Positions 1 to 6,309 of a stretch of DNA of 34,000 nucleotides are shown in pieces. A model generated the notes under the pieces. The model was not told the DNA's origin and ran no database searches. It saw only the letters and a list, made by a program, of their open reading frames with translations. A program made the translations under genes and the position numbers. Source of the DNA: a virus; the IMG/VR virus record IMGVR_UViG_3300008217_000030, positions 1 to 34,000 of that record; one strand, given 5' to 3'. Position 1 is the stretch's first letter. Every line of letters starts with the position of its first letter.

Positions 1-413
1 GCTTGCTTAAAGTCTATAACCGTCTCTTTACCATTATAAATCCCTAAAAGGTCTGAATAGCCATGATAAAGATCTGGGTACACCAGATGTGATTCAAGTC
101 CCCAGATCTCCTCTAAGGGCGTTAAACCGATATCTAAGATCCGACCAGCCATGGGCCTTGCTTCTTGGCCCACGGGCGTTAGATCCTCATAACCATGGCC
201 CTTGAGCCTTGCCTCAATCATCTTGTGCATAGCCTTCCCCCTATTAGCACTCTCCTCCATGATCCGCTTGGCCTCCTCCTCGCCTACTCTCTTTCTCCAT
301 GTCTCAAGACCACTATCATCCTTAGTCCCGGACAAGATCCGCGTGACCGAAGGCAAAGTCTCATCCCTCACGGACCACTGACCATAGTTAAATTTGTCTA
401 GGTTAAGTTTCAC
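1..413 (-). CDS. PD-(D/E)XK exonuclease, MGME1/RecB-like (3' end outside window)
   Basis: This is probably the phage recombination or DNA-degradation exonuclease, which would resect or recycle DNA during replication. I translated about 137 residues from a GTG at 413. The sequence shows an early PSVTRIL segment (residues 21-27), as in MGME1-type nucleases, then YSDLLG (D121) and VIDFK (D134, K136). This gives the D-x12-D-x-K spacing of the PD-(D/E)XK active site. The frame is open to base 1, so the C-terminus is missing. The GTG start is chosen because GGAGG sits 5 nt upstream and the GTG overlaps the end of the preceding endonuclease gene (stop at 403-405). It is the last gene of the leftward replication/accessory transcript seen here. 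The family assignment rests on motif reading only. Confidence 0.8.
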   Translation of the reverse strand, partial: MKLNLDKFNYGQWSVRDETLPSVTRILSGTKDDSGLETWRKRVGEEEAKRIMEESANRGKAMHKMIEARLKGHGYEDLTPVGQEARPMAGRILDIGLTPLEEIWGLESHLVYPDLYHGYSDLLGIYNGKETVIDFKQ

Positions 414-418
414 GATTC
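399..418. repeat. Imperfect direct repeat, left copy, flanking the GIY-YIG gene
   Basis: This 20-bp stretch spans the GTG start of the exonuclease. It matches 1135-1154, the GTG start of the GIY-YIG gene, at 16 of 20 positions. In coding terms both encode MKLNL with third-position differences. It may mark the boundary of an endonuclease-gene insertion, or the similarity may be fortuitous. Confidence 0.45.
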
Positions 419-1149
419 CTCCGTTTTGTTTCTACCATTTTTCTCACCACTTCCGGTCTTTTCATTGGATTATTAATAGAAAATTTTCTTCTTGTTTCTG
501 CAGAGGGTGGCGGTCTTCTTTTCCCAGCTTCTGCCATTTTTCTTCTTGTTTCTGTAGAAAAGGTTTTTCCATAATTAGGATTCTTTTCTCCTTCCTTAGC
601 TTCACCCATTTTTCTTTTTGTCTCTGCAGACTTCTTTACGCCTTTCATAGCTTCACCTATTTTTCTTCTTGTTTCTGCAGAAATTATTTTCCCTTTATGA
701 GCTTCACCCATTTTTCTTTTTGTCTCTGCAGACTTCGTTTTTCCATAATTATGATTCTTTTCTCCGCTCATAGCTTCACCTATTTTTCTTCTCACTTCCG
801 GCCTTTTTGCAGGATTATCCTCTCCGAACATGGGGGGAGGAGGCCATGATCCACATTTATTCACATAGCGATTACTCTCTACAGCATACCCATCAAGATG
901 ACGTTTTTCCTCTTTCAGTACCTCTTCTTCAGTTCCCGTCATAAGAATTTTTATGATGTAGTCATCAGGATTTTTTTTAAAAGATTTTTCATACTTGCTA
1001 TCTTTCTCAAAAGGACCGCTCGAGAAATAGACTTTACCAATGTCCTGTAAAGGAGGACACTCATTCGCCCGGCGTGAACCGACATACCTTCTTGTCGTGA
1101 TTTTATGCATCAACCAATAGACGTATGGACTAATTAAGTTTAGCTTCAC
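403..1149 (-). CDS. GIY-YIG endonuclease with NUMOD3 repeats (homing type)
   Basis: This is a free-standing homing-type DNA endonuclease of 248 aa. The N-terminus carries a degenerate GIY-YIG core (YVYW at residues 9-12 and RRYVGSRRA at about 20-28), followed by a short catalytic-domain remainder. From about residue 108 to the end there are about seven NUMOD3-like DNA-binding units of the form SAETRRKIGEAMKG, some with an NYGKT insert. The start is a GTG at 1149, lying 20 nt inside the end of the HNH gene. Its first five codons (MKLNL) closely match those of the downstream exonuclease. It probably binds an extended DNA site through the repeats and cuts with the GIY-YIG domain. Whether it is active is unknown. 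It is not inside an intron that I can see. Confidence 0.85.
   Translation of the reverse strand: MKLNLISPYVYWLMHKITTRRYVGSRRANECPPLQDIGKVYFSSGPFEKDSKYEKSFKKNPDDYIIKILMTGTEEEVLKEEKRHLDGYAVESNRYVNKCGSWPPPPMFGEDNPAKRPEVRRKIGEAMSGEKNHNYGKTKSAETKRKMGEAHKGKIISAETRRKIGEAMKGVKKSAETKRKMGEAKEGEKNPNYGKTFSTETRRKMAEAGKRRPPPSAETRRKFSINNPMKRPEVVRKMVETKRRNRET
406..828 (-). repeat. Tandem NUMOD3 coding repeats
   Basis: About seven in-frame units inside the GIY-YIG gene encode variants of SAETKRKMGEA or RPEVRRKIGEA. On the plus strand this appears as a recurring T-rich block containing TTTTCTTCTTGTTTCTGCAGA. The units alternate between long forms with an NYGKT linker and short forms. This is a protein-level DNA-binding repeat array, not a CRISPR. 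Confidence 0.8.
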
Positions 1150-1675
1150 GCTTCTTTTTCTCCTCCAAGTTAAGCTCCATGATACGCAGAGTACAGCTAC
1201 CTTTTTTTAAATTCTCTTTTGTCGTAACAAACCATATATTCTCGACTGTATATCCTTTCGTGTTATCAATCCGATCAGCACTGATTCTATTTGAAAGATG
1301 TCTTTCCTTGTGGGTAGTCTGTTTAAAATCCATTGTGCCTCCCCCAAGACGACACGCATAACCCGTTTCCTTTTTCTGCTCTTCCCATGCATTCACAAAT
1401 TGCTCTTTTGTCATCTCAACTTCATATTCACTCTTCTTCATGTGGGTCCATATCTGCATAAGAGCCCCTTTTTCTGTACTCTTACTTTTTTTAACGGCTG
1501 CAGCATGTTTTTCCCTCGCCCCAGGAACTACATGCCTATGCACTGTTGAATGATCGAGAGAGGTAAGCTCTGGATCAGCTTTAAGCTCTTTTTCAATTGT
1601 GTGATAAGATGCACCTTCTGCACGACGCTTGATCATGTACGCTTCATCTTTTTCTGTAATTATTCTTTTTGCCAT
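1130..1675 (-). CDS. HNH-type endonuclease with N-terminal helix-turn-helix
   Basis: This is a 181-aa putative site-specific DNA endonuclease. Residues 1-50 look like a resolvase/Hin-type helix-turn-helix: a run reading KDEAYMIKRRAEGASYHTIE, then DHSTVHRHV. The C-terminal half carries the phage HNH signature SADRIDNTKGYTVENIWFV, followed by TTKENLKKG. No CxxC zinc knuckles are present. The middle is rich in Lys and Glu. It overlaps the SET gene by 16 nt upstream and the GIY-YIG gene by 20 nt downstream, so two endonucleases of different families sit in tandem. This arrangement suggests a mobile-endonuclease cluster beside the recombination exonuclease. Confidence 0.8.
   Translation of the reverse strand: MAKRIITEKDEAYMIKRRAEGASYHTIEKELKADPELTSLDHSTVHRHVVPGAREKHAAAVKKSKSTEKGALMQIWTHMKKSEYEVEMTKEQFVNAWEEQKKETGYACRLGGGTMDFKQTTHKERHLSNRISADRIDNTKGYTVENIWFVTTKENLKKGSCTLRIMELNLEEKKKREAKLN
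1135..1154. repeat. Imperfect direct repeat, right copy, flanking the GIY-YIG gene
   Basis: This is the partner of 399-418, in the same orientation, with 16 of 20 bases identical. It covers the end of the HNH gene and the GTG start of the GIY-YIG gene. Together the two copies bracket the GIY-YIG reading frame almost exactly. Confidence 0.45.
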
Positions 1676-2007
1676 TTTATTTTATACAATGTATATTTAA
1701 CCGTAAGTTCTTCTTCTTTCTCAATTTTTCTATCTGTGTGCAAATAATAAATGAGCGTGGGATCTCCATTATAGGCCGTGTAACACAGACGCTTAGAACA
1801 ATTGGGGGTATCCGAATGATTAATAAATCCACCCAAGGGGGTGCGGATAACACCCTTATCAAAGCCTGTAGCTAGTCCCAAGTCAGCCTTGATATGAATA
1901 ATTCCAAGATCTTCGCCTTTAGCAATATCTTCTAACGCAAACAGCCCTAGACCATGCAACTTAGAGCGCTTAATAGTAAGGTTAGGGGGAAGGGGTCTAT
2001 ACTGCAC
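1660..2007 (-). CDS. SET-domain protein (putative lysine methyltransferase)
   Basis: This is a 115-aa stand-alone SET domain, a fold that methylates lysine side chains using S-adenosylmethionine. It shows the N-terminal SET core SKLHGLGLFALEDIAKGE, the hallmark GGFINHSDTPNC (the NHS plus PNC cofactor/active-site motif), and the C-terminal RKIEKEEELTVKYTLY, which contains the usual catalytic-region tyrosines. No pre-SET or post-SET cysteine domains are seen. The longest frame opens with a GTG at 2019. I prefer the GTG at 2007, because GGAGGT lies 4 nt upstream of it and this start overlaps the end of the preceding micro zinc protein. The target is unknown: a phage structural protein or a host protein are both possible. 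Confidence 0.8.
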   Translation of the reverse strand: MQYRPLPPNLTIKRSKLHGLGLFALEDIAKGEDLGIIHIKADLGLATGFDKGVIRTPLGGFINHSDTPNCSKRLCYTAYNGDPTLIYYLHTDRKIEKEEELTVKYTLYKIKWQKE

Positions 2008-2116
2008 GTTTACCTCCACAGCATGGCTCTAGCACCTGCGTACAGCGCTCACATTGAAGGTGCCCTTGGGTAAAGATCCCTTTAACCCAACTGAAACAAT
2101 GATAACAAAAAATCAT
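1997..2116 (-). CDS. Micro zinc-ribbon protein 2 (39 aa)
   Basis: This small frame of 39 residues lies between the first zinc-ribbon protein and the SET gene. It contains FCYHC near the N-terminus and QCERC, then CC, near the end. Two CxxC pairs separated by about 16 residues fit a zinc ribbon or rubredoxin-like knuckle. Its ATG overlaps the stop of the upstream gene (ATGA), and its TAG lies inside the SET gene start region. Both junctions are coupled, which supports it as a real gene. Function unknown: it could bind nucleic acid or act as a protein adaptor. Confidence 0.6.
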   Translation of the reverse strand: MIFCYHCFSWVKGIFTQGHLQCERCTQVLEPCCGGKRAV

Positions 2117-2262
2117 ATTCTCTTTTTGCATGGATAACACATCCTATTAAAGCGACTAACCGAGTGGAAAGGATTTCCACAGGTAAGACATTTTCGTATA
2201 GTACAATCAACCCTCTTCACTTTAAAGTGGCGTTGAAAACTGTTCATGACTCCTTTTGGCAT
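2113..2262 (-). CDS. Micro zinc-ribbon protein 1 (49 aa)
   Basis: This is a basic 49-aa protein with KCLTCGNPF and MCYPCKK, that is, two CxxC pairs 14 residues apart. The pattern suggests a zinc ribbon with a lysine/arginine-rich flank that may contact nucleic acid. The ATG at 2262 forms a TAATG junction with the stop of the 2OG oxygenase gene, and AAGGAG lies about 8 nt upstream. Its own stop overlaps the ATG of the next zinc protein. Function cannot be assigned. The coupling places it in the same translation unit as the oxygenase and the SET protein. Confidence 0.65.
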   Translation of the reverse strand: MPKGVMNSFQRHFKVKRVDCTIRKCLTCGNPFHSVSRFNRMCYPCKKRI

Positions 2263-2840
2263 TAAGGTGTCTCCTTGGGGAATTCAACATTAAAAGCCAT
2301 ATTAATACGATGACGGACAGAGTTATTAGGACCAACATCGTGGAGTAAATGAGAAGGAAACAACATAAGTTCCCCATCGCGTGGCTTATGATCCACCAGA
2401 TCATGGAACGGCAGTGGTGGTTTAACTTGGCGTGTCCATTGGTTAATGGTTCCAAGATGAAGGTTACCGGTATCTTCTGCTTGGATGTAATAGACACCTG
2501 ATAAAATGGCGCCCGACATGACATGATGATGAAGCATGTTATACGAACCGGGGTCATTGACGTTAAACCAGTACTTAATGACAGCTTCCATCTTCTTATC
2601 TCCAAAATAAAACTTCGACCATTCATTAAGAACGGATAAAATAAGATGCAAGAGTTGCTCTTCGTGTTGTGATTTAAACAGACCTCTCCAGCAGCCATGA
2701 TTAGATCCTGGAAGAGACTCGGGGTGTTCCCGTTTGTACTGCATAATCTCTGCTTGAAGTCGTGGGTTTAAAGTCTTGTACCCATCGTAGATGGTGTGAA
2801 AGATACGGGTCTCATTGACTAATGTATTAAATGTTTTCAT
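2262..2840 (-). CDS. 2OG-Fe(II) oxygenase (paralogue B)
   Basis: This 192-aa protein is of the phage 2-oxoglutarate/Fe(II) dioxygenase type (2OG-FeII_Oxy_5-like double-stranded beta-helix). Readable motifs are YNMLHHHVMSG (H104-x-H106 as likely iron ligands), LSGVYYIQ, GELMLFPSHLLHDVGPN (H167, the distal iron ligand) and RHRINMAFN (R176/R178, the likely 2OG carboxylate clamp). Such enzymes hydroxylate or otherwise oxidise a protein, nucleotide or small molecule. The substrate cannot be read from sequence. The start ATG overlaps the TGA of the upstream 81-aa gene (ATGA). It is one of three paralogous oxygenases within 5 kb. Confidence 0.85.
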   Translation of the reverse strand: MKTFNTLVNETRIFHTIYDGYKTLNPRLQAEIMQYKREHPESLPGSNHGCWRGLFKSQHEEQLLHLILSVLNEWSKFYFGDKKMEAVIKYWFNVNDPGSYNMLHHHVMSGAILSGVYYIQAEDTGNLHLGTINQWTRQVKPPLPFHDLVDHKPRDGELMLFPSHLLHDVGPNNSVRHRINMAFNVEFPKETP

Positions 2841-3082
2841 GTTTGAATGTATACAGGAGTGCTCTTGCCTACATAAGACCCCACAATATGAAAATTAAAA
2901 TGTTCAATCGCGTCTTCTTCACTCATATCCTTCATAAGTTTTTTAATAACTTTATGATAATCATAAGCAAGGATAGGTTCACCACTAAATGAATAGACTA
3001 CACCCATTACACAATCATCAAAGCCATCTGTTGTGAGCCATTCATGGTCGGGGAAAAGATCACTAATTTCCTTTAATGTCAT
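2837..3082 (-). CDS. Small conserved phage protein, paralogue 1
   Basis: This 81-aa protein has the pattern DGFDDCVMGV, a bent segment ILAYDYHKVI, then SEEDAIEHFNFHIVGSYVG and a terminal STPVYIQT. I recognise the pattern as recurrent in phage genomes but know no function. It is homologous to the protein at 4877-5152, sharing G-x-D-[DE]-[AC]-V-[IM]-G, the Y-[SH]-x-E/K-x-[AV]-x-K segment and the final P-V-[WY]. It overlaps the glycosyltransferase stop by 20 nt and the oxygenase start by 4 nt. The acidic surface and short length suggest a regulatory or adaptor role, but that is a guess. Confidence 0.7.
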   Translation of the reverse strand: MTLKEISDLFPDHEWLTTDGFDDCVMGVVYSFSGEPILAYDYHKVIKKLMKDMSEEDAIEHFNFHIVGSYVGKSTPVYIQT

Positions 3083-4373
3083 AAGTCTTTAAATCCTCCT
3101 TTATTTGTTTCATGGTCCATTTACGTAGAACCTTTACACTGTCATACCAGTATCCCTTGGTACCCTTCGTACCCCACCGCCAGTCGCCAGGAAAATAGGA
3201 GAGCATCCATACGGGCTTTCCCATGGTCCCTGCGACGTGGACAGGTGCGGTATCGACCGAGATGACGAGATCGAGCTTTTCAATAATGGCCGCTGTATCT
3301 TCAAATGTTTTCATATCTTTAGAAAAATTATGAACGACTGTTCCTTTACAGTCATTAGCAGCGACTCCTTTTTGTAACGAGACAAATTTAACATGAGGAA
3401 TATCGAGGAGGGGTTCGAGCTGAGAGAACGCAAGAGAGCGCTTGTTATCCATGCGATGGGCAGGATTACCAGCCCAACAGAGTCCAACCTTAATAAAGTT
3501 ACGATAGTCTACATCAACCAGAAGCTTCTCCCATTTCTTACGACAACTATCACTCACCTTAATAAAATTAATGGGAGTGGGAGGTGTAGGGGAAGGAAAA
3601 CGGTGTGGTAGGGACAAAAGCCCACAATGATAATCATGGGGTGGGATAGGTTCGTCTGCATAGTGAATACTATATGCACCACACTCAGTTAAGAGCTTCC
3701 CAAACTGCATTTCCTTTTGAAATGCACATAAGAGAATCTTACAGCCTTGGTCCTTGAGCCTTGGTAAGTAGCGCGCCATCATGACCGAGTCACCAAAGCC
3801 TCCTTCACAATAGACAATGATCGTTTTGTTCTTGAGCCTTTGTCCAGTCCAATAGGGCGACGTATAAGGGCGCTCTTCGACATCACGCTGGATCTCGTAC
3901 TGCTCCCAGCCTTCTTCAAATCGACCTACTTTTAAGAGACAAAGAGCATAATAAGATCGAAGGACATAGAAATTAGGTTTAATCTCTAAGCACTTTTCAT
4001 AAAAATATAAAGCCTTATCATTTTTGTTCTGTTGCATATAGATGTCTGCAATATTAGCCAGCACCTCTGGACGGAGAGGATCAATCAGCTTGGCAACATT
4101 TAAAAATTTAAATGCCTCCACATACTTGCCTTTCTTGCCTGCAATGATTCCAAGATTAAGGGCGGGTGCAAAGGCTTTAGGGTTTAAGTCATGGGCTTTT
4201 TTATAAAACATTTCTGCTTCATCCTGGAATCCCAGTTCCAGCATACGCATGCCAGCCAGTTGATACTTCTCTTCCATACCCGCTAAGCGGTATTGTGAGA
4301 AATCATCAGGCACCGCATAGGATGGTGAGAAATCATAAGGTCCAACGAATTCTATTTTAGGAGGTTTAGCCAT
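3063..4373 (-). CDS. TPR-containing glycosyltransferase-like protein (GT9-like)
   Basis: This protein has about 436 aa and two parts. Residues ~35-165 form three to four tetratricopeptide repeats (e.g. MQQNKNDKALYFYEKCLEI). Residues ~185-435 form a Rossmann-type glycosyltransferase domain like ADP-heptose/GT9 enzymes, with YCEGGFGDSVMMARYLP, VGLCWAGNPAHRMDNKRS and DLVISVDTAPVHVAGTMGKP in order. TPR-glycosyltransferases of this kind occur in bacteria and phages and modify proteins or surface glycans. The acceptor here is unknown. The frame can begin with a TTG at 4379 or an ATG at 4373. I chose the ATG, although AGGAG upstream is better spaced for the TTG. It overlaps the muramidase gene stop. 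Confidence 0.85.
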   Translation of the reverse strand: MAKPPKIEFVGPYDFSPSYAVPDDFSQYRLAGMEEKYQLAGMRMLELGFQDEAEMFYKKAHDLNPKAFAPALNLGIIAGKKGKYVEAFKFLNVAKLIDPLRPEVLANIADIYMQQNKNDKALYFYEKCLEIKPNFYVLRSYYALCLLKVGRFEEGWEQYEIQRDVEERPYTSPYWTGQRLKNKTIIVYCEGGFGDSVMMARYLPRLKDQGCKILLCAFQKEMQFGKLLTECGAYSIHYADEPIPPHDYHCGLLSLPHRFPSPTPPTPINFIKVSDSCRKKWEKLLVDVDYRNFIKVGLCWAGNPAHRMDNKRSLAFSQLEPLLDIPHVKFVSLQKGVAANDCKGTVVHNFSKDMKTFEDTAAIIEKLDLVISVDTAPVHVAGTMGKPVWMLSYFPGDWRWGTKGTKGYWYDSVKVLRKWTMKQIKEDLKTYDIKGN

Positions 4374-4884
4374 ATGCAAGATCCATAATCTCCTGTATTC
4401 TATAAATCATCTTAATTACTTTCTTGCGATACTCCGCATCCGTTGCATAGTCATCTAAGCCTTCGAGTAATTCTTCCCATGTATAGTCACCACGCGCTAA
4501 GACTTCACGAAAGTAGGTATAAGTTTTAGATGTTAAAAGAAGTTCCATGTAATCGGCAACAGAGAAACACAAATTAGGATATGCACGCATTCCAAAGTTT
4601 GCATCTTCCATTCCTTGAACTTTTATGTGAGGCCGTGTAAGATCCCAAGTCTTGATTCCATAATAATTATTTCCTTCCCGTGCAAAGCGCGACAACCCCC
4701 AGTTCGATTCATGCATGGCTTGTGCTGCAGCTAGAACCACCGGAAAGTCAAGTGTGTTGGAGTATTCATTGTATTGTTTAACACATTTGGCGATATCAAA
4801 GATGAGTTGATGTTCGGAGGGAACACTGGTGTGCTCAACGGGAGCAAAGGTAAGACAAAAACTAACGAGTGCTTCTTTAATCAT
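4366..4884 (-). CDS. Glucosaminidase/muramidase-like lysin (GH73, Bax/FlgJ type)
   Basis: This 172-aa protein resembles N-acetylglucosaminidases of the GH73/lysozyme-like fold. The core AQAMHESNWGLSRFAREGNN contains the candidate catalytic Glu59, followed by YYGIKTW and the Y-rich C-terminal helix region (YATDAEYRKKVIKMIY). The first 20 residues are weakly hydrophobic (MIKEALVSFCLTFAPVEH) and could act as a poor signal peptide, so export is uncertain. It lies among modification genes 15 kb from the lysis cassette. It may therefore help DNA entry or trim the wall rather than act as the main endolysin. Start and stop overlap both neighbours. Confidence 0.8.
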   Translation of the reverse strand: MIKEALVSFCLTFAPVEHTSVPSEHQLIFDIAKCVKQYNEYSNTLDFPVVLAAAQAMHESNWGLSRFAREGNNYYGIKTWDLTRPHIKVQGMEDANFGMRAYPNLCFSVADYMELLLTSKTYTYFREVLARGDYTWEELLEGLDDYATDAEYRKKVIKMIYRIQEIMDLAYG

Positions 4885-5152
4885 GTTTGAACTCCGTTAC
4901 CCAGACAGGACTCTGAGGTCCTCTAAAGTCTGCCATGTAGTTTTTTTTAATAAACTGGATAGCTTTCTCATATGTCATATCAGGTGGTGAGTTGGCTTCA
5001 ATAATTTTAGCTGCCTTCTCGACCGAGTAACAGAGGGTAGGAGTAAAATCTTGACGTTCAGCTATTCCAATAACAGCTTCGTCTAATCCCTCTAAAGGTT
5101 CTAGTTTAACGCGTGGATAAATTAAAGCCAAGCGTTTAACTCTTGGGTGCAT
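4877..5152 (-). CDS. Small conserved phage protein, paralogue 2
   Basis: This 91-aa protein is homologous to the one at 2837-3082. It has a basic N-terminal extension (MHPRVKRLALIYPRVK), then EGLDEAVIGIAE, the segment LCYSVEKAAKIIE, MTYEKAIQFIKKNYMA and a final SPVWVTEF. A good ribosome site (GAGAGG, about 6 nt spacing) supports the ATG at 5152. It overlaps oxygenase A upstream and the muramidase downstream. Function is not recognised. Both copies sit next to a 2OG oxygenase, so a partnership is possible. Confidence 0.7.
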   Translation of the reverse strand: MHPRVKRLALIYPRVKLEPLEGLDEAVIGIAERQDFTPTLCYSVEKAAKIIEANSPPDMTYEKAIQFIKKNYMADFRGPQSPVWVTEFKHD

Positions 5153-5966
5153 TTTCTTCCTCTCTTCTTTTTTTCTTTGCTACGTGTTCTTCTAATGTTT
5201 TCTTGTCTAAAATAAAGACCCCTAGATTGAGTAGGTCTTTCTCTTCTTTGGGAACGGCTAAGAGATTGGCTGAAAACGAGCGCCGCTCTCCTTCCCCGCG
5301 GAACGGATAGACTGCATGGTGTAACCAACTGGGAAAGAATAACATCAGTCCCACTTGTGGTTTGATGGCATAAAGATTTGCACATAGATTCGATCTGAAT
5401 CCATCCATGAGTACAAAAAAACCAGCTTCATCACGTTCATTTCCTTTTTCAATACACTCGGGAACCTTGGTCCAGGTCACACACGAGACGGTGCCATGAT
5501 GTTTATGCACAGGATTATAATCTCCTTTGTATTGCGCAACGGTCCATGCGGACATTACAGTAACAAGTTGAAGTTCTTTAGGTCCACCGGTTTTAATTCC
5601 TTTCTCAAATGGAACATGGCTTTGATTGGTAAGACTTGAGACGGGATCCTGGGTTTGCATTTTATCAACACGCTGAATGTATTGTTCAGTTAACTTGCTG
5701 AGATATTCAGCGAGTGAAGGTAACTTACCTCCCGGCATCACTTCTGTTAAATTTTTTCCTGGAATTTCTATTTCTTTTTCGACATTGCCAACTAACGCAT
5801 GAGAGTAATCAAGTTCTTTATTTTTAATTTTATCTGCACGCACGGTGTCATGGTACTTATTAATCCAGTCAACATACTCGGGTTCCATCTTCACCTGCAT
5901 CACAACAGGCCCAAATGGTTTAACCATATGGAGTCCTACGTTAAGACTTTTTTTCTGGTCAGACAT
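5136..5966 (-). CDS. 2OG-Fe(II) oxygenase (paralogue A, long form)
   Basis: This 276-aa protein is the largest of the three oxygenases. The catalytic half holds YNPVHKHHGTVSCVTW (H154-x-H156 as likely iron ligands), then GLMLFFPSWLHHAVYPF (H216/H217) and ERRSFSANL (R228/R229, the 2OG clamp). The first ~130 residues form an extension absent from the others, and the C-terminus ends in a Lys/Glu-rich tail. AAGGAG precedes the ATG at 5966 by about 5 nt. The upstream 49-aa gene ends inside its first codons. Likely role is hydroxylation of an unidentified substrate. It is more divergent than paralogue B, so a separate substrate is plausible. Confidence 0.8.
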   Translation of the reverse strand: MSDQKKSLNVGLHMVKPFGPVVMQVKMEPEYVDWINKYHDTVRADKIKNKELDYSHALVGNVEKEIEIPGKNLTEVMPGGKLPSLAEYLSKLTEQYIQRVDKMQTQDPVSSLTNQSHVPFEKGIKTGGPKELQLVTVMSAWTVAQYKGDYNPVHKHHGTVSCVTWTKVPECIEKGNERDEAGFFVLMDGFRSNLCANLYAIKPQVGLMLFFPSWLHHAVYPFRGEGERRSFSANLLAVPKEEKDLLNLGVFILDKKTLEEHVAKKKRREEENAPKS

Positions 5967-6108
5967 TTCTTCTCCTTTGCTCGAGCATCCGCTCAGCTTT
6001 AATAATTAATTTTTCACACTCCATCATATCGTAATGGCCTATTGTTCCGTGACACCACTTTAACAATCTTACAATTGTTTGTAAATCTTGCAATGTCCAT
6101 TCTTCCAC
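5959..6108 (-). CDS. Small hypothetical protein (49 aa)
   Basis: This short frame runs from a GTG at 6108 that overlaps the stop of the ribbon-helix-helix gene (TAGTG). It ends 3 nt inside oxygenase A. The product begins with an EEWTLQDLQTIVRLLKWCHG-type helix, then a segment rich in Met, Glu and Lys, and ends in an Arg-rich tail (EQRRRN). It is predicted all-helical and not recognised. Both junctions are coupled, which is the main support for it being translated. Confidence 0.5.
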   Translation of the reverse strand: MEEWTLQDLQTIVRLLKWCHGTIGHYDMMECEKLIIKAERMLEQRRRNV

Positions 6109-6296
6109 TATGCACCGCCGTTGACTTTGAGTTTCCTAGACTTTTTAAGTTTCGCAAACTTGTCATCAATCAGCGATTCTACCGTTTTGCTCTTGGACAA
6201 ACGTGTATGTGGTAGAATATTTTCTGTCAAAATATTTAACTTCTTATACGCATTCTTAGAAATTGTAATATTCTTGTATAGACTAATATCTGTCAC
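6108..6296 (-). CDS. Ribbon-helix-helix-like DNA-binding protein
   Basis: This 62-aa protein has the size and pattern of a CopG/Arc-type regulator. A short beta strand (KNITIS, residues 8-13) is followed by helix AYKKLNILTE, a loop, and a second helix KSKTVESLIDDKFAKL with a basic end. Such proteins dimerise and insert the strand into the DNA major groove. The GTG start is preceded by GGAGGT at 7 nt. It is the second gene behind the promoter at 6496-6523, a natural place for an autoregulator. Its operator is not identified. Confidence 0.55.
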   Translation of the reverse strand: MTDISLYKNITISKNAYKKLNILTENILPHTRLSKSKTVESLIDDKFAKLKKSRKLKVNGGA

Positions 6297-6309
6297 CCTG
6301 TATACCTCC

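Noticed and set aside
490-800. Regular repeats that could suggest a CRISPR array
   Set aside because: Units are in frame, vary at third positions and encode NUMOD3 motifs; no unique spacers of even length.
394-849. Plus-strand frame rich in Phe, Ser and Cys
   Set aside because: It is the antisense shadow of the NUMOD3 repeats; its apparent repeats come from the coding strand.
2021-2260. Possible tRNA or non-coding RNA in the gap before the SET gene
   Set aside because: No cloverleaf or anticodon arm could be drawn; two Cys-pair micro-genes fill the interval.
2222-2698. Minus-strand 158-aa frame over oxygenase B
   Set aside because: Shadow frame of the conserved oxygenase, which has the clear HxH...H...R motif set.
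5122-5385. Minus-strand 87-aa frame inside oxygenase A
   Set aside because: It overlaps the catalytic part of the oxygenase in another frame, is Arg/Ser-rich and has no coupling or ribosome site.
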